Assembly: GCF_019956555.1 (NCBI RefSeq)
Contig: NZ_JAHBDQ010000024.1
Coordinates: 26,808 to 90,807, forward strand
From: Pseudomonas sp. A-RE-19
GTDB taxonomy: Bacteria; Pseudomonadota; Gammaproteobacteria; Pseudomonadales; Pseudomonadaceae
Direction of reading: 5' to 3'
DNA: 64,000 nucleotides
Shown here: positions 49,158-58,089 of the stretch, one piece after another
How positions within the stretch are numbered: position 1 is the stretch's first letter
How the letters are laid out: each line of letters opens with the position of its first letter
Notes under the pieces: model-generated
Database searches by the model: none
What the model was told of the DNA's origin: nothing
Seen by the model: the letters and a program-made list of their open reading frames with translations, nothing else
Program-made: the position numbers and the translations under genes

Positions 49158-50507
49158 TCAGGCCCCGAGACGCAGGTGATGCTGGCGCTTGGCGGTGTAC
49201 ATCGCCTCATCGGCATGCCTGAACAACTGTTTTTCTTCAGTACCGTGTTCGGGGTAATACGCAACGCCGATACTCGGTTGGATGTTCAGGTTATGCCCGT
49301 CCAGGCGCAGGGGCTGAACCAGCACCTGGCGGATTTTTCCCGCCACATTCTCGGCGTCTTCCGCAGCGTGGATGCTGTGCAACAACACGACAAATTCATC
49401 CCCGCCGATGCGCGCCACCGTGTCAGTTTCGCGTACGCAGCCCTTGAGCCGGTTGGCAACCGCTTGCAGCAGCATGTCGCCGACCGCATGTCCGTGGGTG
49501 TCGTTGACTTGCTTGAAACGGTCGAGGTCGACGTAAAGCAACGCCATTCGACCGCAGTCTGCGCGGGCCAGTGCCAGCGAGACTTTGAGGCGTTCGCGCA
49601 GCAATTCGCGATTGGGCAACTGAGTCAGTTGGTCGTACTGGGCCATGCGCTGGAGCCGGGCATGCAATTGCTTGCGCTCGATAGCGGTCGCGACCTGAGC
49701 GCAAACATACTGCAGCAGCTCCTTGTCTTGCTCGGTATAGCGCTCGCCGCCCGGTACGCTTTTGACGATCAACGCGCCAATGGTGCCGTTCTGCGAACTC
49801 AACGGCACGCCCAGCCAGCAGGGCGAATCCTGGCCCGCGACCAGCGCCGCAAACCCCGCCGGCGGATCGTCCTGATCCGGTGTCAGCAGAATCGGCAGGC
49901 CGCTGCGAATCACTTCACTGCAAAGACGCCCGGTCACCGTCCCGGGTTCCTCGGGTTGCGGTTCACGGTCGTCGACGTGATAGGGGAAATTCAGCTGCGC
50001 GCCGTGCTCGTCATGCAGCGCCACGGAGAAATTCAACGCCGGGAGCCATTCACCGATGATCGAATGAATGCGCTTGAACAGCGCCAGCAGATCTTCCGCC
50101 GCGTGAGCCGCTTCGGAGATTGCGTACAACGCCGCTTGCCGGGACTCGGCCTGTTTACGCTCGGTGATGTCCCGCGCCACGGCAATGCGCAACTGATCAA
50201 CCTCCGACCAGCGCGCCGACCAGAGGATGTGCGCCACCCGACCGTCCTTGCGCAGGTAACGATTTTCAAAGTTGAGCTTGGGCTCGCCCCCCATGATCTC
50301 CCGCGCGGCATCGAGGGTACGCTGTCGGTCGGCTGGATGGACCAGATCGATCATCGGCTGGCCAATCAATTCATCGGGGGTATAGCCGAAAATGCGCTCG
50401 CAGGCCGCGCTGACAAATACGAAGCGACCTTGTTTGTCCACCGCACAGACGGCGTCCAGCAAAAGGTCGATATAGCTCGCCAGTGGTGCGGAATTTCTGG
50501 TTTCCAT
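49158..50507 (-). CDS. PAS-GAF diguanylate cyclase
   Basis: Cytoplasmic sensor enzyme making cyclic di-GMP, 449 residues. PAS domain (about 5-115, ending DITERKQAESR), GAF domain (about 130-280) and GGDEF domain (about 290-449). Active-site RIGGDEFVVLL is intact, and RETD five residues before it is a complete inhibitory I-site. Start 50507 (METRNSAPLAS) chosen by the PAS boundary; 50546 is an alternative. No membrane helix. Confidence 0.92.
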   Translation of the reverse strand: METRNSAPLASYIDLLLDAVCAVDKQGRFVFVSAACERIFGYTPDELIGQPMIDLVHPADRQRTLDAAREIMGGEPKLNFENRYLRKDGRVAHILWSARWSEVDQLRIAVARDITERKQAESRQAALYAISEAAHAAEDLLALFKRIHSIIGEWLPALNFSVALHDEHGAQLNFPYHVDDREPQPEEPGTVTGRLCSEVIRSGLPILLTPDQDDPPAGFAALVAGQDSPCWLGVPLSSQNGTIGALIVKSVPGGERYTEQDKELLQYVCAQVATAIERKQLHARLQRMAQYDQLTQLPNRELLRERLKVSLALARADCGRMALLYVDLDRFKQVNDTHGHAVGDMLLQAVANRLKGCVRETDTVARIGGDEFVVLLHSIHAAEDAENVAGKIRQVLVQPLRLDGHNLNIQPSIGVAYYPEHGTEEKQLFRHADEAMYTAKRQHHLRLGA

Positions 50508-50611
50508 GATGCCGAGAGCGTGTCCGGACAATGCAACGTTGAACAACCCCTCCTTGACCGGTCATACGCCCGAGCGATGACTGTGTAGCTGACGCTTCCC
50601 TGCGATCAGTC

Positions 50612-51250
50612 TCAAGCCTTGTTCGTCATCAACCCCGGCAGCGCATGCATCAGGGCGTTAATGGCAAAACCGATGAACATCACCCCGCACAACCGGGTGA
50701 TCGCCAGTTCATGGCGCTGATACAACGTGCGCACCTGACGTGCACCGACAATGCCTACGAGGATAGCGTAGGCCATAAGGCCACCTATGAAGCTCAAGAC
50801 GATCAACCATGGCAGCATCGACCAATGCAGCAATTCTGCACGGCTGGACAGCAGCGCAGTAAAGGTCGCCACCGCCACCGGGTATGCCTTGGGGTTGGTC
50901 AGACCGAACATGATCCCGTGCCAGAACGGCTGCCGCGCCGGGCCTTGAGGCACCTCGGCACTGTCACGACGAGCGCGAACCGCGCGCAGGCCCAGCCAGA
51001 ACAGGTAGAGCCCGCTGAGCACGCCCAGCACATCGAATGCGGTGCTGCCGATTTCCCGCGCACCGACAATCGCGATCAACGCCGTGCTGCACCAGACCAC
51101 ATCGCCCAGCAAATGCCCGCACAGAAACCCCGCTCCGGCCCGCCGTCCACGCGCCGCGCCGATACCAAACACCGCCAGCACACCCGGCCCCGGCGTGATG
51201 CCATAAATAAAACCCGAGGCGAGAACGGCCATTAGCAGCGATGGAGTCAT
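50612..51250 (-). CDS. LysE-family translocator
   Basis: 212 residues, six membrane helices, N-terminal FIYGITPGPGVLAVFGIGAA, the GPG signature of LysE/RhtB exporters. Amino acid or metabolite efflux; the substrate cannot be told. Standalone. Confidence 0.9.
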   Translation of the reverse strand: MTPSLLMAVLASGFIYGITPGPGVLAVFGIGAARGRRAGAGFLCGHLLGDVVWCSTALIAIVGAREIGSTAFDVLGVLSGLYLFWLGLRAVRARRDSAEVPQGPARQPFWHGIMFGLTNPKAYPVAVATFTALLSSRAELLHWSMLPWLIVLSFIGGLMAYAILVGIVGARQVRTLYQRHELAITRLCGVMFIGFAINALMHALPGLMTNKA

Positions 51251-51314
51251 GGGAATTCCTGTGGAAACGCCGAATGAATGGGCGCAAGTCTATCTCAGGA
51301 GCCCAGGAATCGAC

Positions 51315-51731
51315 TCACTGATCGTCGAAGAACTTCATTCCCGCATACGGACGTTGCCGGCATGCCGCCAGCCGTGACGCCAGATCCCCGACATGCACCT
51401 CAAGCTTGTGCCCGTCCGGGTCGAGAAAATAGAACGATGCGCCTTCGCTGCGGTTGTCCCGCCATTCCTGCACCTTGGCGGATCGCAGGTGTTCGACGAA
51501 CAACGGGAAGCCTGCAGCGTCGAGGCTGAAGGCGTAATGGGTGTAGTCGGCGGCAGGCGCGGATTCGCGCAGCGGATCGAGTGAAAGGCACAACCACAGA
51601 CCGGGTAGCGACAGATAGGCGCCGGTATCCCACGTGGCATCGAGCTGAAGTTGCAGCAGATCGCGATAGAACGCCACGCTGCGGTTCAGGTCGGTGACGG
51701 CGAGGGTCAGGTGGTTGAGGCCGGTTAGCAT
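51315..51731 (-). CDS. fosA: Fosfomycin resistance glutathione transferase FosA
   Basis: Mn/K-dependent enzyme that opens the fosfomycin epoxide with glutathione. 138 residues of the vicinal-oxygen-chelate fold, very close to P. aeruginosa FosA: metal ligands His7 (LNHLTLAV), His65 (DYTHYAF) and Glu111 (KLEVHVGD), Thr9, and the K-loop RSEGASFYFLDPDGH. Start at 51731 by alignment of MLTGLNHLTL. Chromosomal, as in many pseudomonads. Confidence 0.95.
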   Translation of the reverse strand: MLTGLNHLTLAVTDLNRSVAFYRDLLQLQLDATWDTGAYLSLPGLWLCLSLDPLRESAPAADYTHYAFSLDAAGFPLFVEHLRSAKVQEWRDNRSEGASFYFLDPDGHKLEVHVGDLASRLAACRQRPYAGMKFFDDQ

Positions 51732-51828
51732 GGGTTTAGTAACCTTGAGGCTGGTTCCGACCGGAGCGTACAACTTAAACGTCCTTGAGCGTATAGCCGC
51801 TGGGGTTTTGTTGGCTGTGAGTCAGTCT

Positions 51829-51919
51829 TCGCGAGCAGGCTCGCTCCCACACGGATTGGCGCCGGACACAAATTCTGTGCCCGACGCAGTTAATGTGGGA
51901 GCGAGCCTGCTCGCGATGG
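51829..51919. repeat. REPIN
   Basis: Inverted pair of GTGGGAGCGAGCCTGCTCGC-type REPs (51829-51851, 51894-51919) between fosA and the MFS gene. Confidence 0.88.
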
Positions 51920-51931
51920 CGTCCTCAAGGT

Positions 51932-53263
51932 TCAGAACTTATCGAGCGTACGCAGCTTCTGCGGCAACCCCCACAGCAACAACGCAGCGGCGATCAGCGC
52001 GGCGACGCCGATGACGTACAGGGCCGGGGTGGTGCTGCCGGTCAGGTCCTTGATCCGCCCGACCATGACCGGGCTGACGATCCCACCGAACTGGCCAAGG
52101 GTATTGATCACCGCAATCCCGCCAGCGGCACCAGCGCCGGCACCGGCCAGCAGCTTCGGCGGCAGGGTCCAAAAGCTGGGGATGGAGGCAATGATCCCGG
52201 CACCGAGCAAACCCAGGGCGACAATCAGGAAAGTCGTTTGGTTAGCGAAGATCCCTGCGCAGAAGAACCCCACCGCGCCTACCGCCACCAGACCCGCGAC
52301 AAACTTGCGCCGCTCGCCGGTGGCATCGGACAACCGCCCGATCACCACCATGCTGATGGCGCCGCAAATGTAAGGGATGGCGGTCAGCAAGCCGATCATC
52401 ACCGGACTCTCGGTGCCGGCGCTGCGGATCAGTTGCGGTGCCCAGAAATTCAAGCCGTAAGACGCCACCTGAATCAGAAAGTAGATCAGCCCCAGCGTCA
52501 GGAAACCCGGGATCCGCAGCGCAGCCAGCAAGGAGCCGCCGCTCTTGTGGGGTTCGTGGTGAGCGATACGGCTGGCGAGTAGTGTTTTCTCTGACGGCGT
52601 CAGCCAATGGGCATCTTCGATGCGGTCCTTGAGCAAGGTCAGCACCAACAAACCGAGGCCGATGCAAGGCACGCCACCGAGCAGAAACAGCCAGTGCCAG
52701 CCGCGCATATCAAGGAAGCCATCGAGGTGTTGCAGCACCAGGCCGGAAAACGGTGCGCCGACCAGCCCGGCAAACGCCGACGCGAGAAACAGCATCGAGG
52801 TGATGCGCCCGCGATAGTGCTGCGGGAACCACAGCGTCAGGTAATACAGCACGCCGGGAGCGAAACCCGCCTCCATTGCGCCGATCACGAAGCGCAGGGC
52901 ATAGAACTGCCATTCGCTGTTGACGAAGACCATGGCCGCCGTGGCGATCCCCCAGGACATCATGATCCGGGCGATCCAGCGCCGAGCGCCGACCTTGTAG
53001 AGCATCATGTTGCTCGGCACTTCGAAGATCACGTAACCCACCACAAACAGGCCGGCGCCGAGGCCGTAAGCGGTGTCGCTCAGGCTCAGGTCGGTCTGCA
53101 ACTGGAACTTGGCAAAGCTGATGTTGATGCGATCAAAAAACGCGAACAGGTAGCAGACCATGATCAGCGGCATCAGTCGCCAGGCGACTTTGCGGACCAG
53201 GGCTTTTTCGGCGTCGTGGCTAACGGACGAGCTTGCGCCCGCCTCCAGTACGTTAAGGCTCAT
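51932..53263 (-). CDS. MFS transporter, anion:cation symporter family
   Basis: 443 residues, twelve helices. FAFFDRINISFAKFQLQTDL (about 41-60) is the family (ACS; phthalate/tartrate/galactonate-like) signature, and the motif YRGRITSM lies in loop 4-5. Start 53263 has a TGGAGA site; longer frame upstream includes REP sequence and is not used. Likely imports the organic acid used by the lyase and CoA-transferase genes downstream in the opposite-coordinate direction (same strand, 190 bp away). Confidence 0.9.
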   Translation of the reverse strand: MSLNVLEAGASSSVSHDAEKALVRKVAWRLMPLIMVCYLFAFFDRINISFAKFQLQTDLSLSDTAYGLGAGLFVVGYVIFEVPSNMMLYKVGARRWIARIMMSWGIATAAMVFVNSEWQFYALRFVIGAMEAGFAPGVLYYLTLWFPQHYRGRITSMLFLASAFAGLVGAPFSGLVLQHLDGFLDMRGWHWLFLLGGVPCIGLGLLVLTLLKDRIEDAHWLTPSEKTLLASRIAHHEPHKSGGSLLAALRIPGFLTLGLIYFLIQVASYGLNFWAPQLIRSAGTESPVMIGLLTAIPYICGAISMVVIGRLSDATGERRKFVAGLVAVGAVGFFCAGIFANQTTFLIVALGLLGAGIIASIPSFWTLPPKLLAGAGAGAAGGIAVINTLGQFGGIVSPVMVGRIKDLTGSTTPALYVIGVAALIAAALLLWGLPQKLRTLDKF

Positions 53264-53343
53264 AGTGTTTCTCCAGATGGACTTCCCGTGGGAGTCCGAT
53301 TGTTTTTGTTGTCTGGTTGAGATGTTCAGTGAACGCACTTTTT

Positions 53344-53435
53344 TGTAGGAGCGAGGCTTGCCCGCGAAAGCGGTCTGCCATTCAGCATCGACGGAGGCTG
53401 ACACACCGCTTTCGCGGGCAAGCCTCGCTCCTACA
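53344..53435. repeat. REPIN
   Basis: Inverted pair of GTAGGAGCGAGGCTTGCCCG-type REPs between the lyase and MFS genes. Confidence 0.88.
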
Positions 53436-53449
53436 GGGTTCGTGGTAGG

Positions 53450-54376
53450 TCAGGAAGGTGTCGGGTGCAGGTCGCAATTGCGTCCTGCTTTGGCTAACTG
53501 CCCGGGCACTTCGTGGCCCAGCAACGCGGGTAACCCTCGGGACAACTTCAGCAACAACGGCAGATCTATGCCGGTGTGAAGACCGATTTCATCGCACAGG
53601 TTGACCAGATCTTCAGTGCAGATATTGCCCGAAGCACCCGGCGCAAACGGACAACCGCCAAGGCCACCGAGGGCCGCGTCGAAGCGGCGGGCTCCGGCCT
53701 CGTAGGCGGCCAGTACATTGCACAAACCAAGGCCGCGAGTGTTGTGGAAATGCAGGGTCAGATCCGCCGGCGAAACCCGCTGCAAGACTCTGCGCACCAG
53801 CCGATCGACCTGGCGTGGATTGGCCATCCCGGTGGTGTCGGCCAAGGTAATGCCCTGAATCCCGAGTTCCTGATAGGCGTCGACAATCTGCAGCACTCGG
53901 TCCTCATCGATCCAGCCTTCGAACGGGCAACCGAAGGTCGTGGCGATGCTGCCGTTGAGCCGCACCTGCGTGCCGCGAACGAATTCGACGATCTCGCCAA
54001 ACGCCGCCAATGACGCCTCGCAGCGCATCCGCATATTCGCCAGGTTGTGGGTCTGGCTGGCGGACATTACCAGGTTCAGCTCATCAGCCCCCGAGTCCAG
54101 CGCCCGTTGTGCGCCTTTGAGGTTAGGGATCAATGCGACATAGATCACGCCTGGCTGTCGGGCGATGCCCTTGAACACCTGCTCGCCATCGCGCAGCGCT
54201 GGAATGGCCTTGGGCGAAACGAACGAGCCCGCTTCGATACGGCTGAACCCTGCCAGCGACAACTGATCGATCAGCGCAATCTTGTCGGCGGTTTCGACCC
54301 AGGTCGGCTCGATCTGCAAACCATCACGAGGGGAGACTTCCTGAACGATCAGCGACTCGGAATAATCAGTGATCAT
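53450..54376 (-). CDS. Hydroxymethylglutaryl-CoA lyase family enzyme
   Basis: 308-residue TIM-barrel lyase that splits 3-hydroxy-3-methylglutaryl-CoA to acetoacetate and acetyl-CoA. Substrate and metal motifs: VSPRDGLQ (about 14-21, Arg and Asp), LHFHNTRGLGLCN (metal His pair) and the catalytic-loop signature GGLGGCPFAPGASGN with active Cys. Overlaps the CoA-transferase gene by four bases (ATGA), so it works in the same pathway. Citramalyl-type lyases are relatives, but the Cys-loop signature fits HMG-CoA lyase. Confidence 0.88.
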   Translation of the reverse strand: MITDYSESLIVQEVSPRDGLQIEPTWVETADKIALIDQLSLAGFSRIEAGSFVSPKAIPALRDGEQVFKGIARQPGVIYVALIPNLKGAQRALDSGADELNLVMSASQTHNLANMRMRCEASLAAFGEIVEFVRGTQVRLNGSIATTFGCPFEGWIDEDRVLQIVDAYQELGIQGITLADTTGMANPRQVDRLVRRVLQRVSPADLTLHFHNTRGLGLCNVLAAYEAGARRFDAALGGLGGCPFAPGASGNICTEDLVNLCDEIGLHTGIDLPLLLKLSRGLPALLGHEVPGQLAKAGRNCDLHPTPS

Positions 54377-55566
54377 TGCACCACCCCTTCAGCTTTCAGC
54401 CGTTCGATGTCCTGGTCCGTCAGGCCCAGCTCCGCGAGGATGCCGTCGGTGTGCTGCCCCAGACTCGGTCCCGACCAGTTCACGCCACCAGGGGTCTCGG
54501 ACATTTTCGGCACGATGCCCGGCATCTTCACCGTGGCGCCGCCGGGCAGTTCGGCACTGAGCAGCATGCCCCGCGCCTGATAGTGAGGATCGGCGACGAT
54601 GTCGGCTACCGAATAGATGCGCCCGGCCGGGACTTCGGCAGCTTCCAGGGACGACAGCACGTCGTCGATGGGCAGGCTGCTGGTCCAGTGAGTGATGGCG
54701 GCGTCGAGCACATTACTTTTGGCGGCGCGGCCATCGTTATGCGCGAACTCCGGCGCTTCGGCCAGATCGACCCGGCCAATTACCGCCATCAGACGCTTAT
54801 AGATCGGGTCACTGTTGCCGGCGATCACCACGTAGGCGCCGTCGGCGGTCAGGTAAGTGTTGGATGGCGCGATGCCCGGCAACGCCCCGCCGCTACGCTC
54901 ACGAACATGGCCCAGCATGTCGTATTCCGGCACCAGACTTTCCATCACGTTGAACACGCTTTCGGCCAACGACACATCCACCACCTGCCCGCTGCCCTGC
55001 CCGGTCTTGACCCGCAGCAGCGACATCAAGGCACCGATGACCGCATGCAGCGAGGCCAGGGAATCGCCGAGGCTCACACCCACTCGGGCCGGCGGTGAAC
55101 CGGGGGTGCCGGTGGTGTAGCGAATCCCACCCATGGCCTCGCCGATCGCACCGAAACCCGGACGATCACGGTACGGGCCGGTCTGACCGTAACCGGAAAT
55201 GCGCACCAGCGTCAGGTTGGGATTGAGGGCATGCAACACGTCCCAGCCCAGGCCGAGTTTCTCCAGGGCACCGGGGCGCAGGTTTTCGATCAGCACATCG
55301 GCGTCGGTCGCCAGTTGCTTGACCAGCTCGATGCCTTCCGGGGATTTCAGATTCAGCGCCAGGGACTTCTTGTTTCGCGATTGCAGGTACCACCACAACG
55401 AAGTGCCTTCGTGCAGCTTGCGCCATTTGCGCAGGGGATCGCCCTGGCCCATGGCTTCGATCTTGATCACTTCGGCGCCGAACTCGGCGAGCATACGCGC
55501 GGCGAACGGCGCGGCGATCAGTGTGCCGATCTCGATCACTTTGATTGCACTCAAGGGGGCAGTCAT
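54373..55566 (-). CDS. CaiB/BaiF class III CoA-transferase
   Basis: 397-398 residues. Family hallmarks: VIEIGTLIAAPFAARMLAEFGAEVIKIE at the N-terminus (residues about 9-36), GYGQTGPYRDRPGFGAIGEA with catalytic Asp, and a C-terminal domain with PLKMPGIVPKM-like segment. Because it is coupled to HMG-CoA lyase, it may transfer CoA to 3-hydroxy-3-methylglutarate, like mammalian SUGCT. Start 55566 (MTAPLSAIKVIE). A REPIN lies upstream. Confidence 0.9.
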   Translation of the reverse strand: MTAPLSAIKVIEIGTLIAAPFAARMLAEFGAEVIKIEAMGQGDPLRKWRKLHEGTSLWWYLQSRNKKSLALNLKSPEGIELVKQLATDADVLIENLRPGALEKLGLGWDVLHALNPNLTLVRISGYGQTGPYRDRPGFGAIGEAMGGIRYTTGTPGSPPARVGVSLGDSLASLHAVIGALMSLLRVKTGQGSGQVVDVSLAESVFNVMESLVPEYDMLGHVRERSGGALPGIAPSNTYLTADGAYVVIAGNSDPIYKRLMAVIGRVDLAEAPEFAHNDGRAAKSNVLDAAITHWTSSLPIDDVLSSLEAAEVPAGRIYSVADIVADPHYQARGMLLSAELPGGATVKMPGIVPKMSETPGGVNWSGPSLGQHTDGILAELGLTDQDIERLKAEGVVQ

Positions 55567-55703
55567 CGCGGGGGTACCTCTTGTTCTTGGAATATGAGCC
55601 AAGGCTAGAGGACCGAGGGGCCGGGAATCCAACCGTCAGTTGGCAACGACCGTTCGCGAAACGCGAATGCATGGCTGGGGATTGCCGCGACCTTAAGTCC
55701 GCC

Positions 55704-55779
55704 ATCGCGAGCAGGCTCGCTCCCACAAGGGATTTGTGAACGCCGAAGATCAACTGTGGGAGCGAGCCTGCTCGCGATG
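55704..55779. repeat. REPIN
   Basis: Inverted pair of GTGGGAGCGAGCCTGCTCGCG-type REPs between the CoA-transferase and LysR genes. Confidence 0.87.
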
Positions 55780-55805
55780 AAGCCGGCCCATCCAATAGGG
55801 AACTG

Positions 55806-56714
55806 TCAGACCACCCCGCGCAACTGCTCAAACAACATCCGGCTCACCGGCGACAGCGCCGCTTCATCGCGCACCACCAGAATCAACGCGCGATCCGACC
55901 AGTCATCCGTCAGCGGCACCGCGTGCAAACCCAACGCCCGGCCAAACAGTTCGTAAGCCTTTTGCGGCAGGATGCCGATGCCCATGTTGGCCTGAACCAT
56001 CCGGCACATGGCGTCGAACCCCGGCACATGAATCCGCAGCCTCAGTACCTTGCCGGCCTTGCGCGCGGCGGCATGGGTGCGCATGTTGATGGAACTGGCG
56101 GCGTGCAAGCCGACGTAATCGCTGTCCAGCGTATCGGCAAAAGCCAGGGTCGAACGACTCGCCAACGGATGATCGGCGGGCATCAACACCATGAGTTTGT
56201 CCCGGCGATAAAGAACACTGTGCAGGCCTTTGACATCACTGTCGCTGGAGCAGATCCCGAGGTCCGCCACGCCATCGAGCACGCCTTGAATCACCCCACT
56301 GCTGGGGCGTTCTTCGAGGTCGGTCTTGACCTGCGGATGGCGCTCGGAAAAGTCTCGCAGGTCTTCGGGCAGGAACTGAATGATCGCCGACAGGTTGGCG
56401 AGCATCCGCACATAACCCCGTACACCGTGGCTGTGCTCGCCCAATTCGAGGCCCATTTTTTCGACATTGAACAGCATCTGCCGGGCATGGTGCAGCAGGG
56501 TTTCACCGGCCGGCGTCAGGGTCATGCCCTTGGCCTGACGCACGAACAGGCTGATACCAAACGCCTCCTCCAACTCCATCAGCCGCTTGCTGGCCGCCGA
56601 CACCGCGATGGCTTCGCGGGCGGCAGCACGGGTCAAGGTGCCCTCTTCGTGGACGGCCACAAACAGTTGGAGAGTGATCAGGTCGAGGCGGCGGATCAGG
56701 CTTTTTTGCAGCAT
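55806..56714 (-). CDS. LysR-family transcriptional regulator
   Basis: 302 residues; winged helix-turn-helix 10-70 (LQLFVAVHEEGTLTRAAAREAIAVSAASKRLMELEEAFGISLFVRQ) and periplasmic-binding-like effector domain from about 95. It lies upstream of the CoA-transferase/lyase genes on the same strand, so it is a candidate regulator of them, but orientation is not the usual divergent one. Confidence 0.9.
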   Translation of the reverse strand: MLQKSLIRRLDLITLQLFVAVHEEGTLTRAAAREAIAVSAASKRLMELEEAFGISLFVRQAKGMTLTPAGETLLHHARQMLFNVEKMGLELGEHSHGVRGYVRMLANLSAIIQFLPEDLRDFSERHPQVKTDLEERPSSGVIQGVLDGVADLGICSSDSDVKGLHSVLYRRDKLMVLMPADHPLASRSTLAFADTLDSDYVGLHAASSINMRTHAAARKAGKVLRLRIHVPGFDAMCRMVQANMGIGILPQKAYELFGRALGLHAVPLTDDWSDRALILVVRDEAALSPVSRMLFEQLRGVV

Positions 56715-56784
56715 CAGGCACTCGGTAATGTCGGCTCGGACGAGATCGCAGCATAGCGTTCTTTACGCCCGAACCGTGCCCTGG

Positions 56785-57933
56785 TTAAAACGCGCTGCGG
56801 AAAATCTCCTCGATCTGCCGCTGATCCGCCGCCCGTGGATTGGTCAGTCCGCAGGCGTCTTTCAACGCATTGACGGCAAGCACCGGGATGTCGTTGAGCC
56901 TGGCACCGAGCTCGCGTAAACCGGCGGGAATTTCCACGTCCCTGGCCAGGTTGCGAATGGCCGCGATCGCCGCCTGGGCACCCTCTTCCGAGCTGAACCC
57001 ACGAATGTCAGCACCCATCGCGCGGGCAACATCGGTCAGGCGATCGGCGCAGACCAGCGCGTTGAAGCTTTGCACATGGGGCAGCAGCACCGCATTGCAC
57101 ACGCCATGGGGCAAGTCGTAGAACCCGCCCAACTGGTGAGCCATGGCATGGACATAACCCAAGGATGCATTGTTGAACGCCATACCGGCGAGGAACTGCG
57201 CGTAAGCCATGTTTTCCCGCGCGATCATGTCACTGCCATCGCGCACGGCCATGCGCAGATTACTGCTGATCAACGTAATGGCTTTCAGCGCACAGGCATC
57301 GGTAATCGGGTTGGCTGCCGTGGAGACGTACGCCTCGATGGCGTGGGTCAGTGCGTCCATGCCGGTGGCGGCAGTCAGGCCCTTGGGCATGGCCACCATC
57401 AGCGCCGGGTCGTTGACCGACAGCAGCGGCGTAACGTTGCGGTCGACGATGGCCATTTTCACGTGACGGGATTCGTCGGTGATGATGCAAAAACGGGTCA
57501 TCTCGCTGGCAGTGCCGGCGGTGGTGTTGATCGCGATCAGCGGCAGTTGGGGTTTGGCCGATCGATCGACGCCTTCATAGTCACGAATCTGCCCGCCATT
57601 GGTGGCGCACAAGGCAATGCCCTTGGCGCAGTCATGAGGCGAGCCGCCGCCCAGAGACACCACGAAATCACAGCGACTTTCCTTGAGCAGACCCAGGCCA
57701 CGTTCGACGTTGGCAATGCTCGGATTGGGTTTGGCGCCGTCGAAGATCACTGAGTCGATGTCCTGAGCCGCCAACTTCTCGGCGATCATGCCCGCGACGC
57801 CAGCCTTGGCCAACCCGACGTCGGTGACGATCAGCGCCTTGCGAAAACCATACTTGCGAATGGCGTCCATGGCTTCATCCAGGCAACCGGTGCCCATGAT
57901 GTTCACGGCGGGGATAAAAAACGTACTGCTCAT
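56785..57933 (-). CDS. Iron-containing alcohol dehydrogenase
   Basis: 382 residues, group III ADH (YiaY/ErcA/FucO-like). NAD-binding VSLGGGSPHDCAKGIAL (about 95-111), TTAGTASEMTRFCI, metal ligands in MDALTHAIEAYVS and VHAMAHQLGGFYDLPHGVCNA. Start 57933 (MSSTFF) by family. Reduces or oxidises alcohols/aldehydes; the substrate is unknown. Not clearly linked to neighbours. Confidence 0.92.
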   Translation of the reverse strand: MSSTFFIPAVNIMGTGCLDEAMDAIRKYGFRKALIVTDVGLAKAGVAGMIAEKLAAQDIDSVIFDGAKPNPSIANVERGLGLLKESRCDFVVSLGGGSPHDCAKGIALCATNGGQIRDYEGVDRSAKPQLPLIAINTTAGTASEMTRFCIITDESRHVKMAIVDRNVTPLLSVNDPALMVAMPKGLTAATGMDALTHAIEAYVSTAANPITDACALKAITLISSNLRMAVRDGSDMIARENMAYAQFLAGMAFNNASLGYVHAMAHQLGGFYDLPHGVCNAVLLPHVQSFNALVCADRLTDVARAMGADIRGFSSEEGAQAAIAAIRNLARDVEIPAGLRELGARLNDIPVLAVNALKDACGLTNPRAADQRQIEEIFRSAF

Positions 57934-58089
57934 GCATAAGTCTCCTGGCTTAAGCCGAATCGACAGCACCGATTTGGCGGGTGCGCACAGGGTCGACCGA
58001 TCAGTCACGCCGTACCTTGATCTGGCTCAACACCGGGGCGTGATAAAGTCGCCGTCCATCAGACCTTTTGCTTTGAGACAACTAACGCA

